Assembly (NCBI GenBank): GCA_029817715.1
Contig: JARUPY010000455.1
Span: 315,001-379,000, forward strand
Source of the DNA: Melastoma dodecandrum
Lineage: Eukaryota > Streptophyta > Magnoliopsida > Myrtales > Melastomataceae
Reading direction: 5' to 3'
Length of the DNA stretch: 64,000 nt
Below the pieces are notes generated by a model that saw only the letters and a program-made list of their open reading frames with translations, was not told the origin of the DNA and searched no databases. The translations under genes and the position numbers were made by a program. Positions 22,534 to 34,848 of this stretch are shown piece after piece (position 1 is the first letter of the stretch; the number at the start of each line of letters is the position of its first letter).

Positions 22534-25500
22534 TCCCGCCGAAAACAAAAAAAAAGTTTTGGGAATATAGAAGAGGGAGTTTTGGGGGGGGGGGGGGAGA
22601 ACAGGGATTGCTATTGGAGTTGGAATGCAGAAGAGGGTGGCAATGGCCCTCCCTTTTTATAAGCATCAGAAGTGCGAGAGCAGAATAGGCAGACCGCGGG
22701 GGATAAAGATGAAGTCTCCCATGTTAACTTGCAGTGTGTGGGAATCTTTATTTTTCTTACAAGAGTGATTTGTCTCCTCAGGAACCACATGGTTGTGGGG
22801 ATGACAAGACGAGTGATTAAGGACAATTTGAGAATCTGTACGTCCAAGAGAGCAAAATCACTTCAGCACCAAGTCGTTTCAATTTCTCTCTTTTGATTCT
22901 AGGAGACAGCACAGAATATCTCATTGAATACACTTGTAAGGGAAAAACCACAGTAATATTTTGGCTGCAGATTTACTCGACTGCAGAAGGATTGTGAATA
23001 TGTGCAACACATTTTGCATTGGAAAAAAGGCACCTTGCAGACACAGCCAACAAAAAGATGGAACATTCTAAGTTGATTTCCATATTTCAAGTCCACCCAG
23101 ATGTTTTACCCGGCAACCCAACATTTCTTTATCCTTTTACTGAATTGTTATTATTTCACACACACACACGCACAGACCAGAAGCTGTAGCTTTTGTGGGG
23201 TTGGGAGGCCTGGAAGCCGCAGACCACAATCTGTTGGATTGAACAAGATAGAAACCATTCACATGCACGCCCCCCCTGGCTGCCCTTTCGGTACTGGCAT
23301 TTCAGACACTACACGTAATTATAGAGAAGATAAAAACTCGGTTCTGTCTGCAACGACGCTCCAAGCTTCATCAATAGCTGGCAGGACAAATCTGGAGTTC
23401 AGTCCGTACGAATGATTGTTATCATGGCCCTTGTTCCCTCCGTGTCTTAATGCAGAGTTTTTCTTCTTCCCCAACGCTTGAATATGTTCAGAGAACTCTG
23501 GGTTCTTTTGCAGCTAATCATATTTTCTTCTTCCCCACCATGTCTTTTGGGATGCTCCCCCAGATATCGTACCTACTTGTCGACCCACTTGTGTCCTTTC
23601 ACCTTTTGAACTCGCCTAATCATTTGCACAGTTAAAGTTGTCTAGAAAGTTTTGTGGTGTACTGGATGTGAGAAGAAAAGCAAAGTGATTTTGAGGATTG
23701 GTGAGTGTGACACCTTTTAATCCCATTCAGATATCTGAGCAGACATGGGGGGGGTGACCAGAGTTATCTGAGCAGACATGGGGGGGTGACCAGAGTTTCA
23801 ATAATTCAGAAGAATCTTCACTGGTCCAGCATTCATAAAATCCTACTGTCCTATTTGGGTATTTCGCCATCTGTCTATTCTTTCACTGCAGGAAACTCTC
23901 TACCCATTTGCACCCCCTAAACAAATCTGTTTTGTCTTGTTGGTTTGACGAATTTCATCTATAACACAGGACTTAACAGAGCTCTTTCTCTTTATGATTC
24001 TGTTTTTAATAAGGCTGAACTAAACCTTCGTAAATTACTCTGCATTCACCACGCAGAACTCTGCATCACAGAAAGTGAATCTAAGTCCTTTGTGTCAAAT
24101 GGGGAAGATCTGATCAGGACATGGATTCTTAACAGGATAATATATCAACTTTTGGGGAGGAGGGTGGTGCGATATTATGCGGTCCTTTATTCACGAAGTC
24201 TGCACCGGGTTGCCCTGACCCGTCAAACTCCTCAAAACTTTGATACGATCGGTCAGTAAAAGTAGTAGGCCATGGCTGAGGTTCAGTCCATCTCATTCTT
24301 CCCAGAACGAAGAAATAAAGAAAAAGGAAAGGCGACCCCATTCGATATCTCCCCCTCCTTTTCTCCCCCATCATTCTTACCATACATATTGCTTTTAAGG
24401 CCGAAACCATAAAATCCCATCTCTGAGAAAACACAGCATATGGGAGGTAAAACATGTTATCCAACTCTTGTTTCCCCCTCACAGACTTGAATGGTGGTGA
24501 ACCGACTACGTGCTATTGTGCAGACTATAGGAGGGGGTGGTGGTGGGGGTCCTTTGAACACACACCAGACTCCTAAATGGGGCAGCATCCAGTCATCATT
24601 GGTGTGAAAGTTACTTTCAGCTACGGAGGGAGGGGAAAAATTCTAGGAATCCGCCAGGACAGAAAAAGTGATGCTTTAGTTACTTACATTACACAGAGGA
24701 AAAGATAACAGGACTCGTTATCGCGCCCTCCTCCTCCACTCTATCTCATGACGTGACGTAAGATCTGCATTGATTCTGCCGCCTCCTTTCCCTTATCCTG
24801 CCTTTTAATTTCGGAGCTTCCTTTTCACCCAAAAATGGTCCTTCCCCCTTTGCAAGTTGTCCGATGGTGTTATCTGACTCCTCTGTATCGTTAAGCAACT
24901 TAACGACCCTGTACTGCATTATCTCCCTCTGGTGTGTATTTTGCTTAGGATTTCAAAAGGATGGATGGAGCAAAAATTTCTAGTATCCGGAACCGACCAC
25001 AGGTGGAAAGCCTACAAAGCTAGGATGGTCCAGACGAAAGCACCCACATTGTTCCACCGAGGGCTGATACCTGGTTTAAGAGGATAGAAGATAGCTTGGT
25101 TGTATGAATAGGAGGAGCCTCTTGTCGCACAGTTCATAAGGTCCTCCCTATAGCTTTTGTAAGGCCAAATTCACAGGACTCAATGACTCGATATGTGAGT
25201 CTATCTTACAGCCCCTTATGGTGGACTATCGAGAACCGAAGAGACGATGACTGGATATTATGAACGCACCAAACGCGAGAAGGGAATTCCTCGAACGAAG
25301 ATTTAGTCATTCGAAAGGCCATGTCCGCAGATACAAACGATTATGTTGATCATTCCATGACTTCCAGGCCTTGACTTGCCATAGATGCATCAAATGACTT
25401 GTAAAGATTTTTTTTTTCTCTTTTCTATTTTTTGGGTTGCCATTTTTCGTAACCGTCGGTTGTTGATAATCCTGGTGGTGTGTGCGAAGGAAGTCTTGAT

Positions 25501-25974
25501 ATTGACGGACGGGTCTGGATTGTTGCAATTTGGGCCATTTTTGTCATTTGGCCCAGGCCCATTAATGACACGGGACCTTTTCTTTTGTTTGTTTTTTAAT
25601 TAGATATAATATTTCCTTTGGTATTTGCTTTGCTTCCCCTCTCCTCTCCAGAAAGTGGACTTTTCTTTTTTCATATTTAGAAGATAGAAAAAGGGGGATC
25701 AAGCATTTAGATAGATCCTAATATATTTTTTAGTGTACCATATTGGGAAAACGTGGAACATTAGTGCTCTCTCTCTCTCTCTGTCAGTCCACGACATTAA
25801 ATTTCAAAAAGAGAAAAACGAAAACAAAGGGAGATGACTAGAGACCCATTCAAATCTAGAAAAAACCTCGTGATATTTTCTACCCGAGATATTGTCTTTC
25901 TCTCCTCCTTCTTCCAAAAGAGAAAGGAAGAGACGAGAGGTTACGTGATAAAGGATGTCACGGGGGATAAGAAG
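22534..25974. other. Intergenic, no gene seen
   Basis: A G14 run at 22584-22597 lies near the RL copy B start. A 33/32-bp tandem duplication lies at 23733-23797. The rest is A/T-rich with short, unrecognisable frames on both strands. Confidence 0.5.
23733..23797. repeat. Two-copy tandem repeat, 33 and 32 bp
   Basis: ATCTGAGCAGACATGG, a G run, then TGACCAGAGTT occurs twice back to back (23733-23765 and 23766-23797). The copies differ only by one G in the run. A recent tandem duplication is likely. Confidence 0.9.
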
Positions 25975-26273
25975 TAGGGGTGAAAACGAACTGTTCGCGA
26001 GCGGCTCGCGAGCTGTCTTTGTCAAAATTCGGTTCGAGTTTGACTTTGACCGAGCTCGAGCCGGCTCATTAACGAAACTAGTCGAGCTCGAGCTGAAATA
26101 CTGACAGCTCGAAGGCTCGCGAGTCTAATATTATAATTAAATAATAAAATAATAATAAAAAGGTCGAACTCTTCGTAATTAAATCGAGTCGAGTTCGAGC
26201 TTGAACTTTTCTTAATCGAGCCGAGCTTGAGCACGAGAGTACTCGGTCTCGACTCGAGTCGTTTTCACTCGTA
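25975..26273. mobile_element. hAT-like MITE (non-autonomous transposon)
   Basis: A 299-bp element with imperfect 15-bp terminal inverted repeats. The left end is TAGGGGTGAAAACGA; the reverse complement of the right end is TACGAGTGAAAACGA, matching at 13 of 15 positions. The interior is full of GAGCTCGAGC-type palindromic motifs and an A/T centre, and it has no coding capacity. TAGGGGTG-type ends are common in plant hAT-derived MITEs. I see no clear 8-bp target duplication (ATAAGAAG on the left, TTTATATA on the right), so the ends have drifted or the family differs. Confidence 0.65.
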
Positions 26274-29200
26274 TTTATATAGTTGGAAGGGGTAGGTTTT
26301 GATTATTATGCACCGATTGACTTAACCCGATAAAAAGTAGTATTCATTGATTTTTGCCTCCCATCCCATCCATCTTCGGCCACCTTCCTTAAAATTAAGT
26401 GTTCTGTCAATTATTGCGGGCGGCCCATGTGGCGATGATGTTTTCGCGACTAGAGTACGTGACTTATGAGGAATGAACATGAATATTGTGTCATTACGAG
26501 TATGGCCGAATGATATTCAATTCTTTCCCCGGTGTATTCATATACAAGTAATGGATTTGTTGCCCCAACTTGTGTCTTCGGCCAAAACAAAACAAAAACA
26601 TCGGTTTGGTGGATCGATGTTTGCCCAAAGGGAAACCCTTGAATGAAGTACAAGACATGCCAAGGCACCACACCCGACAAAACCTGATCGTATTTCGTGG
26701 GGTTTCGGTTGAGATCATCTCGGAGTGACTTGGCAGCTACACAAACTTAGAAGGAGTTGTCCGCCATATCAAAAAACCCAAAACAATAATGCAATTTAGG
26801 TTTTCCTTTTGGGAGTGTGATGTGAGAGTGTGCGCGGGCATTCCACCACGTTCGAACCACGAATCAATGAGTTGTGAACGCGTTTTCTGAATCATACCCG
26901 CAGCAAAAAAAAGAAAGAAAGTCGGCACGATGGTGGGTGCATTCCATCGCATGAGACTGATATAAGAAAAGAAAAGAGATGGGGAATAATAATAATAACA
27001 TATTATAAAATACGAGTCAGGCATAATACCCACTTAACTCTGTATGATTGGGGAATCGGGGTCTAATCATTACAACAAATGCAAATGATCCCTCAATTAA
27101 TTACGTAGGGAAAGAAATGATTAATCGGCATGTGGGAGGGAGGGATAACAATGACAGGAGTGTCGTCTCCCCCGATGATCCGGACTGTATTTTATATTAT
27201 TTTATGAATGATAATGGATATTGGATCTGTGTTGTCGTGCCCTAAGCCTAAAGATTAGGAAGATTCCAGCGCCATTATCACCCACCTCTATTCATTAACT
27301 TCATTTTTATTCATATTTCCCTGTCGGCATTCATATGTTATGTATTTCCCATCCACCAACCCATCTCCTACAACAACAACGACGACTAGTTCGTTTTCAT
27401 TTCATTTCTTTAAATAAATTAAACTAAATGGCTTGATGGGATGTATAACGTGGGCATCTTAGAAGCCAAAAAGTGCCGCACGTAAGCGTAAAAATTGGTG
27501 GTTGACCGACTTTTTAAAAGAAAATATCTCTTAAGGAAGTTTTTGGGATTAGTGGGGGGGGGGAGTTTAAATAATAATAATGATAGGGGAGTAGATTAGG
27601 GTTAGGGGAAGTCACCATTATCATCTTACTTACCTGCACGTTATTACCAATCAGCAGTTTTTTAATAATCTGGTTCTGTTCTTAATGAAGGGAGGTTTGG
27701 TTTATAAAAATATACAATCAGAGACGCCATGGTTTTGGTTGGCACACGAAATGAAATCAGAGGCATGTAATTGTTACGTCAGGCTGCACTTGCCGATTTC
27801 GTTTTTCTTCTTCTTGTTATTGTTTTTGTTGAATGTAGCAATCAAGCTTTTGTTTATAAAAGAAAGATTGAATGATTGATTGATTGCAAAGAGGGTGGGG
27901 GATGGATCTGGACTGGACACGTCCTAAAGTTACCCTTTCCCTTTTCCTTCAATTCGGACAAATGTTGGTCCATGGGTAATGATGATCCTTGTTCTCCCCT
28001 TTAAACACCAACAGGAGGAACCCCCCTGCCCCCTCCCTATGATTTTGTTGACATGGATATAACCAAAGTCGTGGGAACACGAGGAACACGAACACCAACG
28101 ACTTCCCATTCTCTTAAGGGAATGGGGGCTGGTCCTTTTCTTCCTTCTCCCTCTAAAATGTTTATTACCAACTCGTTGTTGTTCTTTTTACTAACGAAAT
28201 TGTTGGGTTCCGAATGTGAAGGGGTTGCGAGGGTTTCGCATCATCATCGAACTGATTGAAGGCGACACGAATGAAAGTGGGGTGAAGGAGTCAAATCACA
28301 AGGGAACAGAAGGAAAATGAAAAGGAATAGGGAGAGTTTTGACCACTGAATTAAGTGGTTGACCTCTCCATCCAATCCCTCCTTAACTGCAGCCCCAAAT
28401 CTCCCTCCCATCCCTTTCCTTCGCATCATTTTCTCTTCACAACCCACCGCAAAGGGGGCTTTTGACTTTGAATTATTTATAATGTTCGGCCGCAAAGTCC
28501 CCCCCACCACGAAGAGCTAATCTTTCCGGGTTTTCTGACAATGAAATGAAGCAATATAACAAAAAAGCAATGGAGTAAATGTTTCCGAGGCACGGCAACT
28601 GCATTTCACATGTGCCGTCGGGGTGAGAAGATAAAAAGAGAGGAAACCGACAGTGAAAGAATTATTTTGGGGGAAAGACATAGTGGCGGATGTAGTAGTA
28701 GGAGCTCAGCGTGAGATTGGATGCGTCAAAACAAATAGAGCTCATCAAAGTTCCGGGGTGTTGATGGTGGTGGTGGTGGGGAGGAGAGACAAAGGCTCCT
28801 GCAAAGAGACCACACAGACAGACCGACCACAACCCCCCCCCCTACTCCCCCCACATCCCATCCCATCTCATCCCCTGTTCTTCTTTTGGGTAGCCCCCCC
28901 TTTTTTCCAAATTTCTTTTGTGGCTTTCGGGATGTGTTGGAATAGAGGGAAGAATGTTTATGTTGTCTGACATCCAAGTTGGGGTCCGGTTCATATTTGA
29001 TGTCCCACACGTTAAATCCCCTCCCCTCTCAGAGTTAGTAGTAAGTAATGGCTTCCCAACCAAACACTTTCTCCCCCACCTCTCATCTCATTCCGGAATC
29101 TCCCTTCGTTAACTGAATAATGATGGGGGTTAAAACATTGAGCAGACTATTATTATATATAAAACACTGCAAACTTTAGGAAAAGTTGCGTGAGGGGTAA

Positions 29201-30126
29201 TCAGTCGGGGACTGTAGCCGATAGGATCAATGACCAGGCAAAAAGCACAATCCACCAAAAGGAAAATTCAAGAAAGTAGAAAGAACCCAAGAAAAGGAGG
29301 GAGGTGGGGGGGAGTGATATATTCATTTATTCATTTCTCTAGTGATTCCACTTCAAGCAAAGCACCCAAGAAAACAAAGAAAACCCACTGTTGGTGTTTC
29401 TTTTCTCTCGATAGAAGACAAACCCTTGGATTGCCCTGACAAAAACTATATATTATACATGGCTATTTTAGTTGTGGGTGGAAGAAACCCCCCCAAATTG
29501 CCCCCCAAACAATAATTTTTTAGCTAATTATGACAAAAACTGAAGTGGGAGTAGTTGAAAATGCAGCAAGCAGAAGGGAGGGGGGGACAGACAACATGTT
29601 CATCTGTCATACAGACACTACACAGTAATAGCAGTCAACATCAGAAGGGAGAGAAGAAAGGGGTATTATTATTATTAATATAATCACACAATGTTTAGAT
29701 TTAAAAATTCAAAAACTAATAATAAACAAAGTACAGGTCACATTTACTCCGTGCCATGCCATTAAACTTTATTACAAAGGGGGGAAGGGAGGGACACCGC
29801 TGCAAGAAACAGAGGAAAAGGAGAGGGAAATTTGGGGGTGTGTCAGATTTTTGGTTTCAGAGGTGATAGCTGGACTTCGCGGGCGAGTCAAACCCATTTT
29901 CATCTTCCTTCCCTCGCCGGAATCCCAAATCCTTCCTTTCGTTCTTTTTTTTTTAATTTTTTATTTTAACTCACATTTCCAATCCTCAACCCCATTAGTA
30001 AATTAAAGATCTCTCCTTTTTTGGGTTTATCAAGAAAAGGGAAACAAAAACCAAAAGAAATATTCTTTCTTGGATTGGGGGAAGGGGAAGTGGAAGTGGT
30101 GGGAAGGGAGGGAGGGAGGAGGAGAA
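26274..30126. other. Intergenic, no gene seen
   Basis: Nearly 4 kb of A/T-rich and poly-pyrimidine DNA. Frames up to about 105 codons exist on both strands but are compositionally biased. No recognisable protein, RNA gene or transposon ends. Confidence 0.5.
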
Positions 30127-30189
30127 ATGGCGGCGGACTGCAGCTGCGGCAGCGGTGGCGACGGCGGCTTCTGGGTCACGGATAAATGA
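30127..30189 (+). CDS. Candidate upstream ORF in the LRR-kinase leader (20 codons)
   Basis: An ATG after a GGA-rich tract opens a 20-residue frame, MAADCSCGSGGDGGFWVTDK, then TGA. It lies about 700 bases before the LRR-kinase start, in what may be its 5' leader. Codon composition is GC-rich compared with the flanks. There is no proof that it is transcribed or translated. It could be a uORF or chance. Confidence 0.2.
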   Translation: MAADCSCGSGGDGGFWVTDK

Positions 30190-30891
30190 GGCTCATTTTC
30201 TCTTGGGTATTGGGTTTCTTGGAATCTTGCTGGGGGTTGGTGTGTGTAGGAAGAATCGGAGGAACAGAATAGCGGGAGTTGGGTTTCGTGTGGAGGCAAA
30301 GGAGTAGGGAGCGAGTATTGTTGTTGTTATATTTAGGTGGGGGTGGTGTGGACTGGTCTCTGTCTTTCTCTCGCGCTAGAATTATTCTCGGGTGTCACTC
30401 GTTGAATATTGTACTTTTGGGGGAGGATCGCCACTTTCGCGCCTCCCCTTGTCGCTCTCTCTGGCTGGTTCCGCCCCCCTCATTTGTCAATCCTGAAGAA
30501 GTCTATTGGGAGGGTGATTGGGGCCGGAATAACAAGAGAGAAAGGAGTTGGTTAGAGACAAAGCCGCAGAAGAAGGCTGGGCGCGTGACATAAGTGTTTC
30601 CTACCTACTGTTCCCTTTCGTCGACTCGACTCAGAGACAAAAAGGAGATTTTTTTTTTGGGGGGGGGGGAGATTGTGGTTTGTTTTGCTGGTCTGGTCCG
30701 AGGTTGGTAGTTTGTTGTTTCGGCTTGGGTAAGAAACTGGGCATTGTCGGGAACCGGGCAACTCCTAATTTGGCAGGCATTTGGAAAAGCTTTGATCTTG
30801 GGATTTACTTCCGCTTGGGTATGTGGAGTTTGTTGGGGAGGATGCGTTAAGGGGAGAGATATGATGGTCTGGTGGTGGTTGTATCAGATAA

Positions 30892-33800
30892 ATGTTTGGA
30901 AGCATGGGTAAGCGTCTTGTTGAGATCCCATTGTGTTGTATGCTGGTTTCTGTTGTGGTGTTTGCTCAGTTGACATTGCAGCAGCAGCAGCAGCAGGTGG
31001 TTCCACTGAGTTCTGGCGTGGAACGGGTCGCTCTTTTGCAGCTTAGATCTTCCTTGGGGATCAGAAGCAAGGATTGGCCTAGGAAGGCCGACCCTTGCTC
31101 GGCATGGGTTGGTATAACCTGCACCAATGGTAGGGTCACTGGGATCAATGTTTCTGGGTTTCGGAGGACTCGGCTAGGTAGCCTGAACCCTCAGTTCTCC
31201 GTGGACGCACTGAGGAATTTCACCCTCTTGGCATCCTTCAATGCCTCTAATTTTGCTCTTCCGGGCCAAATCCCAGGTTGGTTCGGTCAACAATTGGTTT
31301 CGCTCCAGGTGCTCGATCTCAGGTCTTGTTTGATCAGCGGCAGTGTTCCTTCTAGCCTTGGCAATCTGACCAATTTGACCGGGTTGTTCTTGTCTGATAA
31401 TAACTTGACCGGAGTGATTCCTTCTAGTTTGGGTAAGCTATTGCGGGTTTTGAATCTCGACTTCTCGCAGAATTCGCTCTCCGGGTCCATACCTTCATCC
31501 TTCACTTCTCTGAAGACTCTTACTTTCCTTGGCCTTTCTTCCAATGCATTGTCTGGGTCAATTCCCACGGGGTTCGGAAACCTTACAGGCCTTCAACAGT
31601 TGAATCTGTCAGGTAATCACCTTTCTGGTTTGATACCTCCCCAGCTTGGAGACCTTGGCAGATTACTCGACTTGGATCTCAGTTCAAACAATTTTTCTGG
31701 ATCGGTGCCATCGGATTTACAAAAGCTGAGGAGCTTGCAAAAACTCTTGGTTAACGATAATCTACTTGGAGGATCTTTGCCAGATGACTTGTTTTCCTCT
31801 GGTCAGAGTCAGCTACAAGTTGTGGTCTTTCGAAATAACCTACTGACGGGTCCAATTCCTAGTGGGCTGTGGTCGTTACCTCAATTGATTTTGCTCGATA
31901 CATCAGGCAATAACTTCACTGGACTGTTACCGGGCGGCATCGTGAATGCCACTGTCACAACTGTGATTCTGAACATATCTGGGAACTCACTCTACGGCAA
32001 CTTGACGTCATCCCTCAGGAGGTTTAGCCATTCTGATCTCTCAGGAAATTACTTTGAGGGAACGGTTCCTGCTTATGTACTCGCGAATGCATCTCTCGGA
32101 AAGAATTGCCTCCAGAATGTTTCTAACCAGAGAACTGCTGGCGAATGCGCGTCGTTCTATGCTTCGAAGGGCCTAGTTTTTGATAACTTTGGGCGGCCGA
32201 TCACACCTCCACCGGCGCCTCTGTCACCAAAATCGAAGAAGAGCAAGAAATGGCTGTACATTTTAATAGGAGTTTTGGGTGGAGTGGCTCTTATTCTTTT
32301 ACTGGCAGCGATTTGTTGTCTGCTGTTCATTTGTGGTCGCAGAAAAGGATCCTTAAATCAGAGAGCTGCAGGCGGCGTGCCTGCATCTACTGGAGGTGCC
32401 ACCACATCCCCTTCTGGAGCACCCACAAGCCTTGCGCGTGTAGGGGACTCGTACACTTACCAGCAGCTGCTTCAGGCAACGGATCAATTCAGTGAATTGA
32501 ACCTCATTAAGCATGGTCACTCTGGGGATCTCTTCAGGGGAATGGTTGAGGGTGGAGTCCCTGCTGTTGTCAAGAAAATTGACGTCACAGTGGTCAAAAG
32601 GGAGCTTTACACAGTCGAGCTAGATTTTTTCGGTAAGGTTTCCCATGGAAGGTTTGTTCCCTTCTTGGGTCATTGCCTGGAGAATGAGAATGAGAAGTAC
32701 CTTGTTTACAAATACATGCCGAATGAGGACTTATCGACTGCCATGTTGAAGAAGACCACCACAGAAGATGACAGTTTGCTGTCATTGGATTGGATAAAGA
32801 GACTGAAAATCGCAGTTGGTACTGCTGAGGCCCTATCTTATCTGCATCATGAATGCTCACCGCCCCTTGTCCACAGGTATCAAGTGTTGTCTGTAACCTG
32901 TCCTTTTTTTGTCTCTTTGACTTGCCATTTGTTGTTCTTTACAGAGTTTTAATATAATTTAAGATTTGCCTTTGTCTAATGGTTCGTTATTTTTTTTCTG
33001 TAGGGATGTCCAAGCGAGCAGCATACTTCTCGATGATAAATATGAGGTGAGGTTGGGAAGTCTTAGCGATGTTTCTGCCCAAGAAGGCGATACTCATCAA
33101 AGCAGAATCACTCGTCTCCTACGTTTGCCATCGTGAGTATACCAGAAAAGCGTCTTGGAATCGCTTCGGCTTTGCTTTGAGTTCGATAGTTGGTCACTGC
33201 ATCCTTTTCTCTCTTTTTTATCTGTTGAATCGTCTCTGTCTGTTGTGTTACCATCTTTTGTCGCATCGCGCTCTTTGTGTGGCTATTATGTTGTGTAGTC
33301 TTGGAGTGTCTCTGGTAGGGCGAGTTATCCGTATTCTAGTGAGTTATCTATTCTACGGCATACGTGGGAATTATCCTTTCTTGACATCAACAAATGTACA
33401 GTTCCTTTTTCCTCCCCTCCATCAATCTTACTGCTGTCTAAAGATACATAGATTCATTCAGTATAATCCTTGGAGAATGCCTCCAATCTCTTGGAAACCC
33501 ATTTTTGTGTAAGTTTATGCTTCATTTGCCTGATCTTCCTGCTGAATCTCTCTAATCTGCTCTGGAAATTGTGGCGTTACTCAATCCCCGGTGATTTTCG
33601 ATGAACAGTTGGGGAACCTTGCTGTTGATTGCTTGCAGAATGTGTTTGGTTTCCTTCTCTGCCCTTGTTTTAACGCCTTCTCCACTCTGTTTGTTTGTGC
33701 AGGGCTTCCGAGACTGGTACTTCTGGTATGTCCTGAGCATAATTCCGTTAATTCTCTGTTGATATGTTCTTTTTCTTGCATTTGTGTACAAGGTCTTTCA

Positions 33801-34427
33801 TTATCGCGAACATTGCTAACTTCAGATTTATGGACAGCTAATTGTGCATATGACGTGTATTGCTTCGGGAAGGTTTTGCTTGAACTCGTCACCGGAAAGC
33901 TAGGCCTAAGCGCTTCCAACGACGCCGAGACCAAGGAGTTCATAGACCAGACCCTACCGTACATAAACATATACGACAAAGAACTGGTCACGAAGATCGT
34001 CGACCCCCTACTCATTGTCGACGAGGATTTTCTTGAGGAAGTTTGGGCTATGGCAATCATCGCGCGTTCCTGCCTGAACCCGAAGCAGTCGAGGCGTCCC
34101 CCAATGAGGTACATCCTGAAAGCACTAGAGAACCCCCTCAAGATCGTGAGAGAGGAAAACACCGGATCGGGAAGGCTAAGAACGACTTCCTCAAGAGGTT
34201 CCTGGAACGCAGCACTGTTCGGGAGCTGGCGTAGCTCGTCGGACCTGGCGGTGGTGCCAGGGTCGTCGGCCACGAAAGCGGAGGGCACGAGCAAGCAGTC
34301 AGGGACGACAGGGTCTCAGGGGAGCGGGCACAACGGCAACGGCTCCTCCTCAAGGAGGCGGCATTCGAAGGAGATCTGTCCGGAGCCTTCCGATGTACAG
34401 GATGTAGAGAGACAGGAACAGGACTAG
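30892..34427 (+). CDS. LRR receptor-like pseudokinase (At2g16250 type)
   Basis: Plasma-membrane LRR receptor-like protein. Four exons, 30892-32876, 33004-33132, 33703-33725 and 33826-34427, give 912 residues in frame; the 23-base third exon is needed for the frame. There is a signal peptide (about 1-27), a Gln run, the N-terminal LRR cap (DPCSAWVGITC) and about ten LRRs (for example LTGLFLSDNNLTGVIPSSLG). A Pro-rich juxtamembrane stretch precedes a transmembrane segment (about 454-477). The kinase-like domain starts near 521. Catalytic features are degraded: the glycine loop is IKHGHSGDLF. HRD is kept, but HRDVQASS replaces HRDLKxxN, and LGSLSD stands where DFG should be. The ATP lysine region, PAVVKK, remains. 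The same degenerate motifs occur in the Arabidopsis relative, so this is a conserved pseudokinase and not a recent loss. The basic Ser-rich tail ends in SRRRHSKEICPEPSDVQD. Confidence 0.92.
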
Positions 34428-34848
34428 TAGTATATGCTTGATTTTTACTACCCCCACGATTCTTTCAATAAATTCTTTTTAGAAAAAACATCTGGGCATC
34501 ATTCCCTTTTCCTTTTTAGCAACAAACTCCTGGATTTTTGTGAGTAATATTGGAATGTGGTTGTTGATGATGATAGGGAGAGTTTCCGTTGTATTGTATT
34601 TTTTTTCTTTTGGGGGGTTTTCGGGTGTTTGATTTGAATGTAAATTTGTCACGTCTTTGTTTTAGGTTTTGTTTTCTCAAGGTTCAGATGGGCTTGGGCT
34701 TTGTATGACATATTCTTTTGGGCATGATATAATTGTATTGGGCCTAGGCCCATGAAACCGGTTAGAATGCCCGGTTCAATGCTTCGTTATCCGGGGAAAT
34801 ATTTTTTTTCCCGCTTTCCGTTCGGGCCATCGTCAGGAGTGATGTGAT
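34428..34848. promoter_or_regulatory. Intergenic with site II palindrome before the mTERF copy
   Basis: TTGGGCCTAGGCCCAT at 34738-34753 is a palindromic site II pair, and GGGCTTGGGCT occurs near 34690. The rest is A/T-rich and probably contains the LRR-kinase 3' UTR (AATAAA near 34470). Confidence 0.5.

Noticed and set aside
24129..24482. 117-codon minus-strand ORF
   Set aside because: No recognisable motif, no splice or promoter context; probably chance.
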